DNA of 7,478 bases from an uncultured Prevotella sp. (GTDB lineage Bacteria > Bacteroidota > Bacteroidia > Bacteroidales > Bacteroidaceae): NCBI GenBank assembly GCA_938028745.1, contig CALIZL010000033.1:1-7478 (forward strand), written 5' to 3'. Positions 1 to 7,274 of this stretch are shown here, one piece after another (within the stretch, counting starts at the first letter, position 1; every line of letters starts with the position of its first letter). Position numbers and translations under genes: made by a program. Under the pieces are notes generated by a model, which was not told the origin of the DNA, did no database searches, and was given only the letters and a program-made list of their open reading frames with translations.

Positions 1-8
1 CCATGATG

Positions 9-16
9 CAAAAGTA
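9..16 (-). promoter_or_regulatory. Candidate -7 promoter element for a gene off the left edge
   Basis: The minus strand reads TACTTTTG here, an exact fit to the Bacteroidetes -7 consensus TAnnTTTG. The expected -33 position holds only TTAG (40-37), a weak match. It would drive a minus-strand gene beyond the window. Support is motif only. Confidence 0.3.
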
Positions 17-36
17 ATAAAAATAATTTGTCCCCA

Positions 37-162
37 CTAATTTTCCGCTGAGCCATCCTTATCGTCTTTTGAACAACTGGACAAGGCAACGCTTGCCATC
101 AACACTGCTGAGAACACGAAGATATGCTTCGCGCAGCTCATTAAGAAATTGCTTTTACTCAT
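37..162 (-). CDS. Very small lipoprotein (41 aa), possibly a truncated remnant
   Basis: Read on the minus strand from ATG at 162-160 to TAG at 39-37. The peptide has a lysine-containing N-terminus, a hydrophobic stretch at residues 14-27 (IFVFSAVLMASVAL) and a lipobox LSSC with the lipidated Cys at position 30. The next residues, SKDDKD, resemble the acidic export signal that sends Bacteroidetes lipoproteins to the cell surface. Only 12 residues follow signal-peptidase II cleavage, so the mature product would be a lipidated peptide with no folded domain. It may be a genuine small lipoprotein or the 5' stump of a larger gene cut by the in-frame TAG. A -7-like element (TACTTTTG on the minus strand, 16-9) lies just after the stop, suggesting that another gene starts beyond the left edge. 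There is no Shine-Dalgarno sequence, as is usual in this phylum. A second in-frame ATG at codon 8 would still leave a workable signal peptide. No function can be assigned beyond membrane or surface attachment. Confidence 0.55.
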   Translation of the reverse strand: MSKSNFLMSCAKHIFVFSAVLMASVALSSCSKDDKDGSAEN

Positions 163-320
163 TTGTTAGTACTTTTAATTGTTAAAGAATATATCTGTTG
201 GAATTTAATCCATTGGGTTAGGTAGCGTTATTTATTGACGATAGAAACACCCTAGAACGGGGCATCCAAAATTCTCCTCAGCACATTGTTTGCCTGCGAA
301 GTGCATTTCATCTTACGCAG

Positions 321-350
321 CAAAGTTAGTTCTTTTCATTGACACCGCAA
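321..350 (-). promoter_or_regulatory. Bacteroidetes-type promoter for the small lipoprotein
   Basis: On the minus strand TTG (350-348) is followed after exactly 19 bases by TAACTTTG (328-321), an exact -7 consensus. Transcription would start near 314 and give a leader of about 150 nt before the lipoprotein ATG at 162. The -33 TTG sits inside a perfect palindrome, CGCAAT-GG-ATTGCG (346-359), which could be a regulator-binding site. The spacing and both boxes are seen in the sequence; the link to the lipoprotein is inferred from orientation. Confidence 0.5.
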
Positions 351-581
351 TGGATTGCGCGTTAAAATTACGCTTCTCGCCCATTTTTTAACACTGCAAA
401 GGTCTGCTTCCTCTAAGAACAGGTGATTTAAAACCATCCCACAAACCTTGTCCTTAGCTGCAAATCGTGTCATATATATAAGGAGTGGCGCAGCGTGAAA
501 GCAACTCGTTGCGTATCTATAAAGCAAACCAAGTATGGTGTCTGCCAATGCTTACCACTCTATTCGCCGCCCATATAAGCA

Positions 582-618
582 ATAAATCCTGTGCAACATG
601 CTGCTGCACAGGACTTAT
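582..618. terminator. Stem-loop, probable terminator
   Basis: The arms TCCTGTGCA (587-595) and TGCACAGGA (605-613) pair perfectly over 9 bp around a 9-nt loop. After one mismatch, ATAA (582-585) pairs with TTAT (615-618). The A-rich left flank and T-containing right flank could end transcription in either direction, although neither side has a long T run. On the minus strand it lies about 230 bases past the stop of the FRG-domain gene. Confidence 0.45.
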
Positions 619-644
619 ATTCGGGGGATTGGCACGATGCCTTT

Positions 645-693
645 CTCCCTAGTCTTCTCTTTTCAGAGCAACGCCGTATCTCTGTTTAGGGAG
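645..693. other. Nested inverted repeat, possible structured RNA
   Basis: The outer arms CTCCCTA (645-651) and TAGGGAG (687-693) pair over 7 bp. Inside them CAGAG (664-668) pairs with CTCTG (680-684) around an 11-nt loop. Neither strand reads as a gene. The nested pairing is visible directly, but with arms this short, chance is not excluded. Confidence 0.3.
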
Positions 694-848
694 TTAGGAT
701 GTTTTAATGGCTGAAACGACAGGACTAAAATTCTGCGACATCAGCTTGATAACTGAGTATGGCATTATAGTCAACTTTGTCTAGGCCATCTACTCTGCCT
801 TCTAACCCGATCTAGTAGTTACATCTCTTACGATTAATGTTCGTCCAT

Positions 849-2135
849 TTATTGAAGAATATGCTTATATTTTTTCAATAGAAACCCTTTGTCATAATCT
901 ATCTCATGCTCTATTCCCTCTTTAAAAGCCCATTCGTATTCTGGTTTATTCGGTACGTCTAGCAAATCGGCCATCATTTTCCCTTCTGTGTCACCAGGGA
1001 TGTATATCTGATTACAGAAATCCTCCCAAAGATTTTCATCTTTAACAGCTTTATAATACTCATGAAGTTCTTCTTTTGTCAGTACTGGCTCATAGTCTTC
1101 TACGTTTATGTGGTAGTCATTTTCAAGCTTTGCACGTATGCTATCCAAATTTTCTTCCTCATTTCTGGTTAAGTTAAAATGTATAGCTTTCAATGACACT
1201 TTGTTTTCGTCTCTTGCAACATCCTTCCAATGGGCTTGCAAAACGTCATGCGGGAAAAGTTTTTCCCCGCCATTCATTGACTCATGTATTGTTTGAGCGA
1301 TTTTTGCGTTGTGTTTGAAACGGACAGCTTTTACTTGTGAGAGGTTGTTGAAGTTCGTATCCATAGTACACCGATAGATAAAACCACGTTGTCTGCCGCT
1401 TCGAGGAAAAACTTGTAAGCCTATTGTAGAGAGTAATTCTTCATTGGGTTGCATTTGGAAGTCTCGAAAGGGATCTATGTCGTAAAAATACAATACCCCA
1501 GGCTCGTGGCTTTCGTCTGTTAAAGGCGAATATGAGTCTGTTTTCCAATCATATTTTTGAGTGGCAAAGAATAAAGCCACATTCATATCGCTAGTCAAGT
1601 CTAATAATGCCGATTTATTATAATAGTGTTGAATTAAACCATATAGATTCATTTCAAAACGAACAAGTTCGCCATTAAGCACAACACCTAAATCCAAAAG
1701 TTGCACTAGAGGATGAGATAATATTAAGTAGAACATCTCATCTCCATGAATCATATAGTCTAAAAAATATTTCTTCTTTGGATCTCTAAACAAACTTGGT
1801 TTACAGGGGCTGTGAAATTCTGTCTCACCTCTGAACAGGAACTTATGATTTCGCAGATTTGGTTTGAGAGCATATCGACCAGACATAAGCTTGTTCATAA
1901 TAAACTTGCTGTCGTCTGCATCATTAAAGTATGCTGCATATGGGTATTCAAGACTATCCAGTGGTATAATGCGAATGTTTTGCTCCTCAAATAGTTTGGT
2001 AAAGTCTGGAAAGGGACAACTAATAGGGGCTTTTTGCCTTGTTTTATCATTAGCTAATGCTTCCTTCTCGTGCTCAAGGATATAAGCACTTGCTTGCAAA
2101 ATGTCTTCAAAAATATATTCGTTTCCTATAACCAT
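849..2135 (-). CDS. FRG-domain protein (428 aa)
   Basis: The protein carries the marks of the FRG domain (Pfam FRG family). The signature FRG is at residues 101-103, followed by PSLFR at 113-117. The block IQHYYNKSALLDLTSD at 168-183 then leads into VALFFAT (186-192), which corresponds to the usual 'QHyGlpTRLLDwT...ALyFA' segment, though with a serine-alanine where most members have Thr-Arg. RSGRQRGFIY (245-254) matches the family's later 'QrG.F' element. The C-terminal part, about residues 260-428, is highly charged and has no domain I recognise. There is no signal peptide or membrane segment, so it is probably cytoplasmic. The biochemical activity of FRG domains is not established to my knowledge; they are often found in accessory regions, and an anti-phage or toxin role is only speculation here. 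ATG at 2135 is the first start of the open frame. The gene lies 92 bp after miaB on the same strand and is visibly more AT-rich (about 35-40% GC by eye) than miaB or fhs, suggesting transfer. Confidence 0.85.
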   Translation of the reverse strand: MVIGNEYIFEDILQASAYILEHEKEALANDKTRQKAPISCPFPDFTKLFEEQNIRIIPLDSLEYPYAAYFNDADDSKFIMNKLMSGRYALKPNLRNHKFLFRGETEFHSPCKPSLFRDPKKKYFLDYMIHGDEMFYLILSHPLVQLLDLGVVLNGELVRFEMNLYGLIQHYYNKSALLDLTSDMNVALFFATQKYDWKTDSYSPLTDESHEPGVLYFYDIDPFRDFQMQPNEELLSTIGLQVFPRSGRQRGFIYRCTMDTNFNNLSQVKAVRFKHNAKIAQTIHESMNGGEKLFPHDVLQAHWKDVARDENKVSLKAIHFNLTRNEEENLDSIRAKLENDYHINVEDYEPVLTKEELHEYYKAVKDENLWEDFCNQIYIPGDTEGKMMADLLDVPNKPEYEWAFKEGIEHEIDYDKGFLLKKYKHILQ

Positions 2136-2227
2136 AGTGTTGAAAATAAGATGAGCTCAATTTATAATATGGTGAGCAGAAGCTATACCCTTTAGTCTTG
2201 GCATCTTTCGAATGATCAATCCCTTGT
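2136..2227 (-). other. miaB to FRG-gene spacer
   Basis: These 92 bases separate the miaB stop from the FRG-gene start. I find no convincing terminator and no exact -7 element TAnnTTTG on the minus strand. Read-through from miaB is therefore possible, but the length and the composition change argue against a tight operon. Confidence 0.35.
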
Positions 2228-3550
<1,323 letters not shown>

Positions 3551-3573
3551 TACTTTTGTTGTAGGAAAAGTGT

Positions 3574-3590
3574 GTTAGGCTATGCCTAAC
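3574..3590. promoter_or_regulatory. Perfect palindrome in the miaB leader
   Basis: GTTAGGC (3574-3580) and GCCTAAC (3584-3590) form a perfect 7-bp inverted repeat with a 3-nt centre. It lies between the predicted miaB transcription start and its ATG, so it could be an operator or a small RNA hairpin. The half-site GCCTAAC also occurs inside the dispersed repeat (at about 3867), so it may simply be repeat debris. Confidence 0.35.
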
Positions 3591-3606
3591 TGTTGTTATC
3601 GTGGTG

Positions 3607-3614
3607 CAAAGGTA
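3607..3614 (-). promoter_or_regulatory. miaB promoter, -7 element
   Basis: The minus strand reads TACCTTTG, an exact match to the Bacteroidetes -7 consensus, 56 bases upstream of the miaB ATG. The predicted start is near 3600. No good TTTG is found at the -33 distance, so the upstream box is weak. Confidence 0.55.
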
Positions 3615-3695
3615 CTACATTTTCGGGAAATAAGGTAGGCCGAAGGGCAGAAAGTGATGCGCTTGCCGCTGTCGCCCCTCTCATTAACTGGCAAG

Positions 3696-3791
3696 GGTGA
3701 AAAGGTGAAAAGGTGAAAAGGTGAAAAAATGGCTGACGCCTTTTAAAGGTGAAAAAGTGAAAAGGTGAAAGGATGGCTAACGCCCTTTAAA
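3696..3791. repeat. GGTGAAAA tandem array and 44-bp duplication
   Basis: Four perfect 8-bp units GGTGAAAA run from 3696 to 3727. The last three units plus the tail ATGGCTGACGCCTTTTAAA form a 44-bp module (3704-3747), repeated directly as 3748-3791 with 5 mismatches (about 89% identity). The second copy ends in ATGGCTAACGCCCTTTAAA. It appears non-coding and lies in the miaB-fhs spacer. Confidence 0.8.
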
Positions 3792-3854
3792 GTTGTCTGT
3801 CGGCTCCTAGATCTCTAGTTCTGTCTAGCTTTCGGACAAGTCCGACAAGTCTGC

Positions 3855-4067
3855 CTTGTCCTATTAGCCTAACGCCACTTAGGCATTTGGCTTAACTCCA
3901 TAACTCCTTAACTCCTTTAACTCCTGAAAGATGAAAAGATGACTGCGATTATTAACGTGTTGGCTATCTAATCCAGAAAAGTCCCATTGATTCGCTTTAT
4001 GTCCCTTATGTTCTTATGCCCAAAATATAGGGTAGACTTTGTGTCAAAGCAAGATATAAGAACTTGT
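3855..4067 (+). repeat. Dispersed repeat, copy A (inverted relative to copy B)
   Basis: This stretch of 213 bases matches the reverse complement of 7275-7476. By hand alignment there are about 15 mismatches and three length differences (8, 1 and 2 bases), or roughly 92% identity, with a perfect 39-base block at 3980-4018. The 8-base difference is one extra TTAACTCC-like unit (ATAACTCC, 3900-3907). The inner end has inverted arms GTTCTTATG (4010-4018) and TATAAGAAC (4055-4063), with one mismatch, around a TTTG-TGT-CAAA mini-hairpin. No transposase frame is present, so it is a non-autonomous intergenic repeat. Confidence 0.88.
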
Positions 4068-4068
4068 C

Positions 4069-4108
4069 AACTCCCCAACTCCCCACCCTTTCAACCCACC
4101 AGCTCCCC
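4069..4108 (+). repeat. Short degenerate 8-bp repeat
   Basis: Five in-phase units follow copy A directly: AACTCCCC twice, ACCCTTTC, AACCCACC and AGCTCCCC. They resemble the early units of the large array at 6204-6555. The stretch has only one G and appears non-coding. Confidence 0.55.
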
Positions 4109-4191
4109 TTCCCCACGCTTTTCACAACCTCGTTTGCACGCCCCTGCATGCACAAAATACAACATCAGTTGTCTTTTTATTGGCAAAACGC

Positions 4192-4222
4192 TTGGCTGTT
4201 GCAAAAAAATAACCTAAATTTG
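4192..4222 (+). promoter_or_regulatory. fhs promoter, Bacteroidetes type
   Basis: TTG (4192-4194) is followed after 20 bases by TAAATTTG (4215-4222), an exact -7 consensus with the preferred spacing. Transcription should begin near 4228 and leave a leader of about 45 nt before the ATG at 4274. This also shows that the longer upstream reading frame is not the true start. Confidence 0.75.
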
Positions 4223-4273
4223 ACCCAGAGTTACGTCAATAAGATTATTACTAAACTAACGCTTTACACATCT

Positions 4274-5941
4274 ATGAAGACAGATTTCGAGATAGCTCGC
4301 GAGGCCACGCTGTTGCCTATTAACGACATTGCCGCAAAGGCTGGCATTTCCGCCGCTGAGTTAGAACCCTATGGCAAGTACATTGCCAAAGTTCCTTACA
4401 CGCTCATCGACGAAGAACGCGTGAAGAAATGCAACCTCATCTTGGTTACATCCATTACGCCCACCAAAAGCGGAAACGGTAAAACCACCGTCAGCGTAGG
4501 CCTGGCCTTAGGCATGAACCGCATTGGAAAGAACGCCGTGGTGGCTTTGCGCGAACCTTCGCTCGGCCCATGCTTTGGCATGAAGGGTGGAGCTGCTGGC
4601 GGCGGATATGCACAGGTGTTGCCAATGGAGAAGATTAACTTGCACTTTACGGGCGACTTCCACGCCATCACTTCGGCCAACAACATGATTGCCGCCCTGC
4701 TAGACAACTATATTTACCAACACCAAGACGATGGCTTCGGCATGAAAGAGGTGCTGTGGCGGCGCGTTCTCGACGTGAACGACCGCAACCTGCGCAACAT
4801 CGTTACGGGATTGGGCGGAAAAACCGACGGAATTGTTACCGAAGGGGGCTTCGACATCACGCCCGCATCGGAGATAATGGCCATCTTCTGCCTTGCCACT
4901 AGCGAAGAAGACCTGCGCCGCCGCATCGACAACGTGCTGCTGGGCGTAACATTGCAAGGCAAACCCTTCACGGTTAAAGACCTGGGTGTGGGCGGTGCAA
5001 TCGTGGCCATCCTGCACGATGCCATCCATCCCAATATGGTTCAGACCATCGAGAACACGCCTGCCTTTATCCACGGCGGTCCCTTTGCCAACATCGCTCA
5101 CGGCTGTAACAGCGTGATGGCTACCAAAATGGCCATGACCTTTGGCGACTACGCCATCACCGAGGCGGGGTTCGGTGCCGACTTGGGTGCAGAAAAGTTC
5201 TTCGACATTAAGTGCCGAAAGGCGGGCATATCGCCAAAGCTCACCATTTTGGTGGCCACCGCGCAGGCGTTGAAGATGCACGGCGGCGTGAACGAAAAGG
5301 AAATAAAGACGCCCAACGTGGAAGGTGTGCGCCGCGGACTGGCCAATATGGACAAGCATATTGCCAACATGCAGGCCTTTGGCCAAACGGTGGTGGTGTG
5401 CCTGAACCGCTTTGCCACCGACACCGATGAGGAGTTGGACATCGTTCGCCGTCATTGCGAGGAGCTTGGCGTGGGCTTTGCCCTCAACACGGCCTTCGGC
5501 GAGGGCGGTAAAGGGGCGGAAGACATCGCGCGATTGGTGGTTGAAACCATCGAGAAGAACCCCTCTAAGCCGCTGCGTATGCTCTACGACGATGCTGACG
5601 ACATCGAAACGAAGGTGCGTAAGATTGCCCAAAGCATATATGGAGCAAACGATGTGGTGCTGAAACCTGCCGCCAAGAAGAAGCTGGCACGAATTAAGGA
5701 ACTGGGTCTGGAGCATTTCCCCGTGTGTGTTGCTAAGACGCAATACTCGTTTTCGGAGGATGCGAAGGCCTACGGACTGCCTACCAACTTCGACATCACC
5801 ATCCGCGACTTTGTTATCAACACGGGTTCGGAAATGATTGTGGCCGTTGCAGGCGACATCATGCGCATGCCTGGCTTGCCAAAGAGTCCGCAAGCCGAGC
5901 GCATCGACGTCGTTAACGGCGTAATCGAAGGCTTGTCCTAG
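4274..5941 (+). CDS. fhs: Formate--tetrahydrofolate ligase
   Basis: The enzyme joins formate to tetrahydrofolate with ATP to give 10-formyl-THF, feeding formate into the one-carbon pool for purine synthesis and, through FolD, methylene-THF. The 555-residue length is typical of the family. The ATP-binding loop is TPTKSGNGKTT (62-72). It is followed by REPSLGPCFGMKGGAAGGGY (93-112), MEKINLHFTGDFHAI (118-132), GGFDITPASEIMAI (190-203), HGGPFANIAHGCNS (266-279) and TEAGFGADLGAEKFFDIK (295-312), all family landmarks. No key segment is missing. I chose ATG at 4274 (MKTDFEIAR) because homologues begin this way and the promoter ends about 50 bases upstream; the 70 codons before it are repeat and promoter sequence. 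There is no Shine-Dalgarno sequence. The gene stands alone, divergent from miaB and followed by a strong stem-loop. GC content is high, similar to miaB. A large open frame on the opposite strand (4700-6016) is a coding shadow. Confidence 0.97.
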   Translation: MKTDFEIAREATLLPINDIAAKAGISAAELEPYGKYIAKVPYTLIDEERVKKCNLILVTSITPTKSGNGKTTVSVGLALGMNRIGKNAVVALREPSLGPCFGMKGGAAGGGYAQVLPMEKINLHFTGDFHAITSANNMIAALLDNYIYQHQDDGFGMKEVLWRRVLDVNDRNLRNIVTGLGGKTDGIVTEGGFDITPASEIMAIFCLATSEEDLRRRIDNVLLGVTLQGKPFTVKDLGVGGAIVAILHDAIHPNMVQTIENTPAFIHGGPFANIAHGCNSVMATKMAMTFGDYAITEAGFGADLGAEKFFDIKCRKAGISPKLTILVATAQALKMHGGVNEKEIKTPNVEGVRRGLANMDKHIANMQAFGQTVVVCLNRFATDTDEELDIVRRHCEELGVGFALNTAFGEGGKGAEDIARLVVETIEKNPSKPLRMLYDDADDIETKVRKIAQSIYGANDVVLKPAAKKKLARIKELGLEHFPVCVAKTQYSFSEDAKAYGLPTNFDITIRDFVINTGSEMIVAVAGDIMRMPGLPKSPQAERIDVVNGVIEGLS

Positions 5942-5949
5942 TCTTAACG

Positions 5950-5995
5950 AAGGTGGGTTCCAAGTCCATTTAATGTGCATCTTGGAGCCCACCTT
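5950..5995 (+). terminator. fhs terminator stem-loop
   Basis: AAGGTGGGTTCCAAG (5950-5964) pairs with CTTGGAGCCCACCTT (5981-5995) over 15 bp with one G-U pair, around a 16-nt loop, starting 8 bases after the fhs stop. Only a weak T-containing tail follows (TTTAT at 6000-6004). The long stem and its placement make termination or 3'-end protection likely. Confidence 0.7.
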
Positions 5996-6203
5996 GGCGT
6001 TTATAAGTGGGCACAAGCAGTGTTTTCGTTGTATAATAGATGTAACTTCGTTTGCTTATCATTTGGCTAACTCGTGAGTTTCTAGAAAGCGAGTTTGCGT
6101 GTTTATTAGTTCCTTCTGCATGATAAATTCATAGGCTTTCAATTTGATACGGGGAAACAAAACACTCAGACAATCATCAACTAACGAACTAACCTACGCC
6201 CCA
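5996..6203. other. Intergenic lead-in to the 8-bp array
   Basis: No gene is seen in this stretch. It contains an inverted repeat, AACTCG (6069-6074) with CGAGTT (6090-6095), around the palindrome TTTCTAGAAA. From about 6177 the sequence turns into irregular ATCAACTAACGAACTAACC text that leads into the regular array. Confidence 0.4.
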
Positions 6204-6555
6204 AACTCGTCAACCCTCAAACCCATCAACCCACAAACCCATCAACCCTCAAACCCATCAACCCACAAACCCATCAACGCACAAACTCATCAACCCACAA
6301 ACTCATCAACCCACTAACTCACAAACTCATCAACTCACTAACTCATCAACTCACTAACTCACTAACTCATCAACTCACTAACTTACTAACTCATCAACTC
6401 ACTAACCCACTAACTCACTAACTTACAAACTTATCAACTTACAAACTCACTAACCCACAAACTCAGAAACTCACTAACTTACTAACTCATCAACTCACTA
6501 ACTCACTAACTCATCAACTTACTAACTCAGAAACTCACTAACTTACTAACTCAAA
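6204..6555 (+). repeat. 8-bp tandem array, 44 in-phase units
   Basis: The sequence divides without a single insertion or deletion into 44 consecutive 8-mers of the form AAC(T/C)(C/T)A(C/T)(T/C/A). The left units are C-rich (AACCCATC, AACCCACA, AACCCTCA), the middle ones are mostly AACTCACT and AACTCATC, and the right ones include AACTTACT and AACTCAGA. The plus strand has almost no G. The period is not a multiple of three and stop codons occur in both directions, so it is not protein-coding. Irregular remnants (AAACTCAA, AACTTACA, AACTGAGA) continue to about 6620. Confidence 0.93.
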
Positions 6556-6764
6556 AAATCGAATAACTAACAAACTCAAAAACTCATCAACTTACAAACT
6601 GAGAAACTCAAACAACTCAAAACCTTAAATTATTATCTTTTATTTTACAATACCGCTCTAAATTTTGCTTCATTCTAGCGAAAATTAAGCCCTAAAAGTA
6701 GGTAATTAGCCGATATTTTCGGCCGCACACCTTTCACATTTAGTCCATTTTTAAGAAAACCACC
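6556..6764. other. Intergenic, decayed end of the 8-bp array and AT-rich spacer
   Basis: Remnants of the 8-bp unit fade out by about 6620 and are followed by AT-rich sequence. A small hairpin GCCGA-TATTT-TCGGC lies at 6709-6723. One TTTAG-containing segment near 6735-6756 resembles the 22-bp unit that follows. No gene is seen. Confidence 0.4.
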
Positions 6765-6874
6765 TGCGTTTTGCACCATTTTGCCTTTCTAGTTTGGTTG
6801 CCAGCACGTATCTTTTTGACTCCAAATACCCACCTTTAGCTCCTAAAAACCCACTTCTTACCGGCAATTTTGCC
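6765..6874 (+). repeat. Decayed 22-bp repeats
   Basis: Five consecutive 22-base windows start at 6765, 6787, 6809, 6831 and 6853. They show recognisable but degraded versions of the unit in the next array: TGCGTTTTGCACC at 6765, GACTCCAAATACCC at 6817, TTTAGCTCCTAAAA at 6835 and CGGCAATTT at 6862. The 6787 window is poorly conserved. The phase is kept across 110 bases. Confidence 0.55.
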
Positions 6875-6893
6875 CTCTAGCCCCATGTGTTTC

Positions 6894-6922
6894 ATGGTTA
6901 TAACAGGTTATGTTTATACCAT
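6894..6922. other. Imperfect stem-loop between the two 22-bp blocks
   Basis: ATGGTTATAA (6894-6903) pairs with TTATACCAT (6914-6922) with one bulged base, around a 10-nt loop. It lies in the 76-base gap that breaks the 22-bp periodicity. Its function is unknown. Confidence 0.3.
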
Positions 6923-6950
6923 CACAGCGTATATCTATGTGTTTTCATGC

Positions 6951-7082
6951 TGCATTTAGCGGCAATTTACCCTGCGTTTAGCACCAAAACGCCTTACATT
7001 TAGCGGCAAAACGCACTGCATTTAGCACCAAAACGTACTGCGTTTAGCGGCATATTGCAGGCCATTTAGCTACAAATATGCC
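6951..7082 (+). repeat. 22-bp tandem array, six units
   Basis: Six contiguous 22-base units start at 6951, 6973, 6995, 7017, 7039 and 7061. Each begins near TGCATTTAGC or TGCGTTTAGC. The next bases alternate between GGCA (units 1, 3, 5) and ACCA (units 2, 4), giving a 44-bp higher-order period; the last unit (GCCATTTAGCTACA) is divergent. The middle of units 2-4 reads CAAAACG. There are no spacers, so it is not a CRISPR array. No reading frame of gene quality crosses it. Confidence 0.88.
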
Positions 7083-7274
7083 CAAAATTGGTGCAAATAG
7101 CAGTTCCATGAAATAAATATTCATTTTACTGCATCCACATGCTAACCCATTTTTGCATCAAAACCAACCTTCGCGAGAATCGTTCTTTTGCGGCAAGGAA
7201 GGCGATTGGTGGAGAAAAAGGGCACTCATAATGTTAAAATTCGTACTAAAAAGCGGACAAAATCTGATGGGTTT
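7083..7274. other. AT-rich intergenic stretch
   Basis: No gene, exact promoter match or strong inverted repeat was found between the 22-bp array and copy B of the dispersed repeat. Confidence 0.4.

Larger units (their letters stand above)
163..848. other. Intergenic region without a convincing gene
   Basis: About 690 bases lie between the small lipoprotein and the FRG-domain gene. The only notable open frame, 336-548 on the minus strand (70 codons), has no recognisable domain, no start signal and overlaps the promoter at 321-350, so it is not called. The region holds that promoter, a strong stem-loop at 582-618 and a nested inverted repeat at 645-693. It may be decayed or a dispersed intergenic repeat, but this cannot be tested from one window. 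Confidence 0.5.
3551..4191. other. Repeat-rich miaB-fhs spacer
   Basis: About 640 bases lie between the divergent miaB and fhs genes. In order they hold the miaB leader palindrome and promoter, the GGTGAAAA array, a short GGACAAGTCC-type palindromic stretch (3834-3843), dispersed-repeat copy A and a run of AACTCCCC-like 8-mers. No protein-coding gene is supported. An open frame running into fhs from 4064 is an in-frame extension through the repeats and the promoter. Confidence 0.6.

Noticed and set aside
336..548. A 70-codon minus-strand open frame
   Set aside because: It has no recognisable domain or start signal, and the promoter of the small lipoprotein overlaps its 3' end. I could not support it as a gene.
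4064..4273. A 70-codon N-terminal extension of fhs
   Set aside because: The extension runs through the AACTCCCC repeats and over the promoter at 4192-4222. Homologues start at MKTDFEIAR-like sequence, which matches ATG at 4274.
4700..6016. A 438-codon open frame on the minus strand opposite fhs
   Set aside because: It is almost entirely antisense to the clear fhs gene, reads as a histidine- and valine-rich sequence with no domain, and has no promoter. It is a shadow of high-GC codon use.
6204..7082. Tandem arrays considered as CRISPR
   Set aside because: The units are directly adjacent with no unique spacers, periods are 8 and 22 bp, and no cas genes are present.
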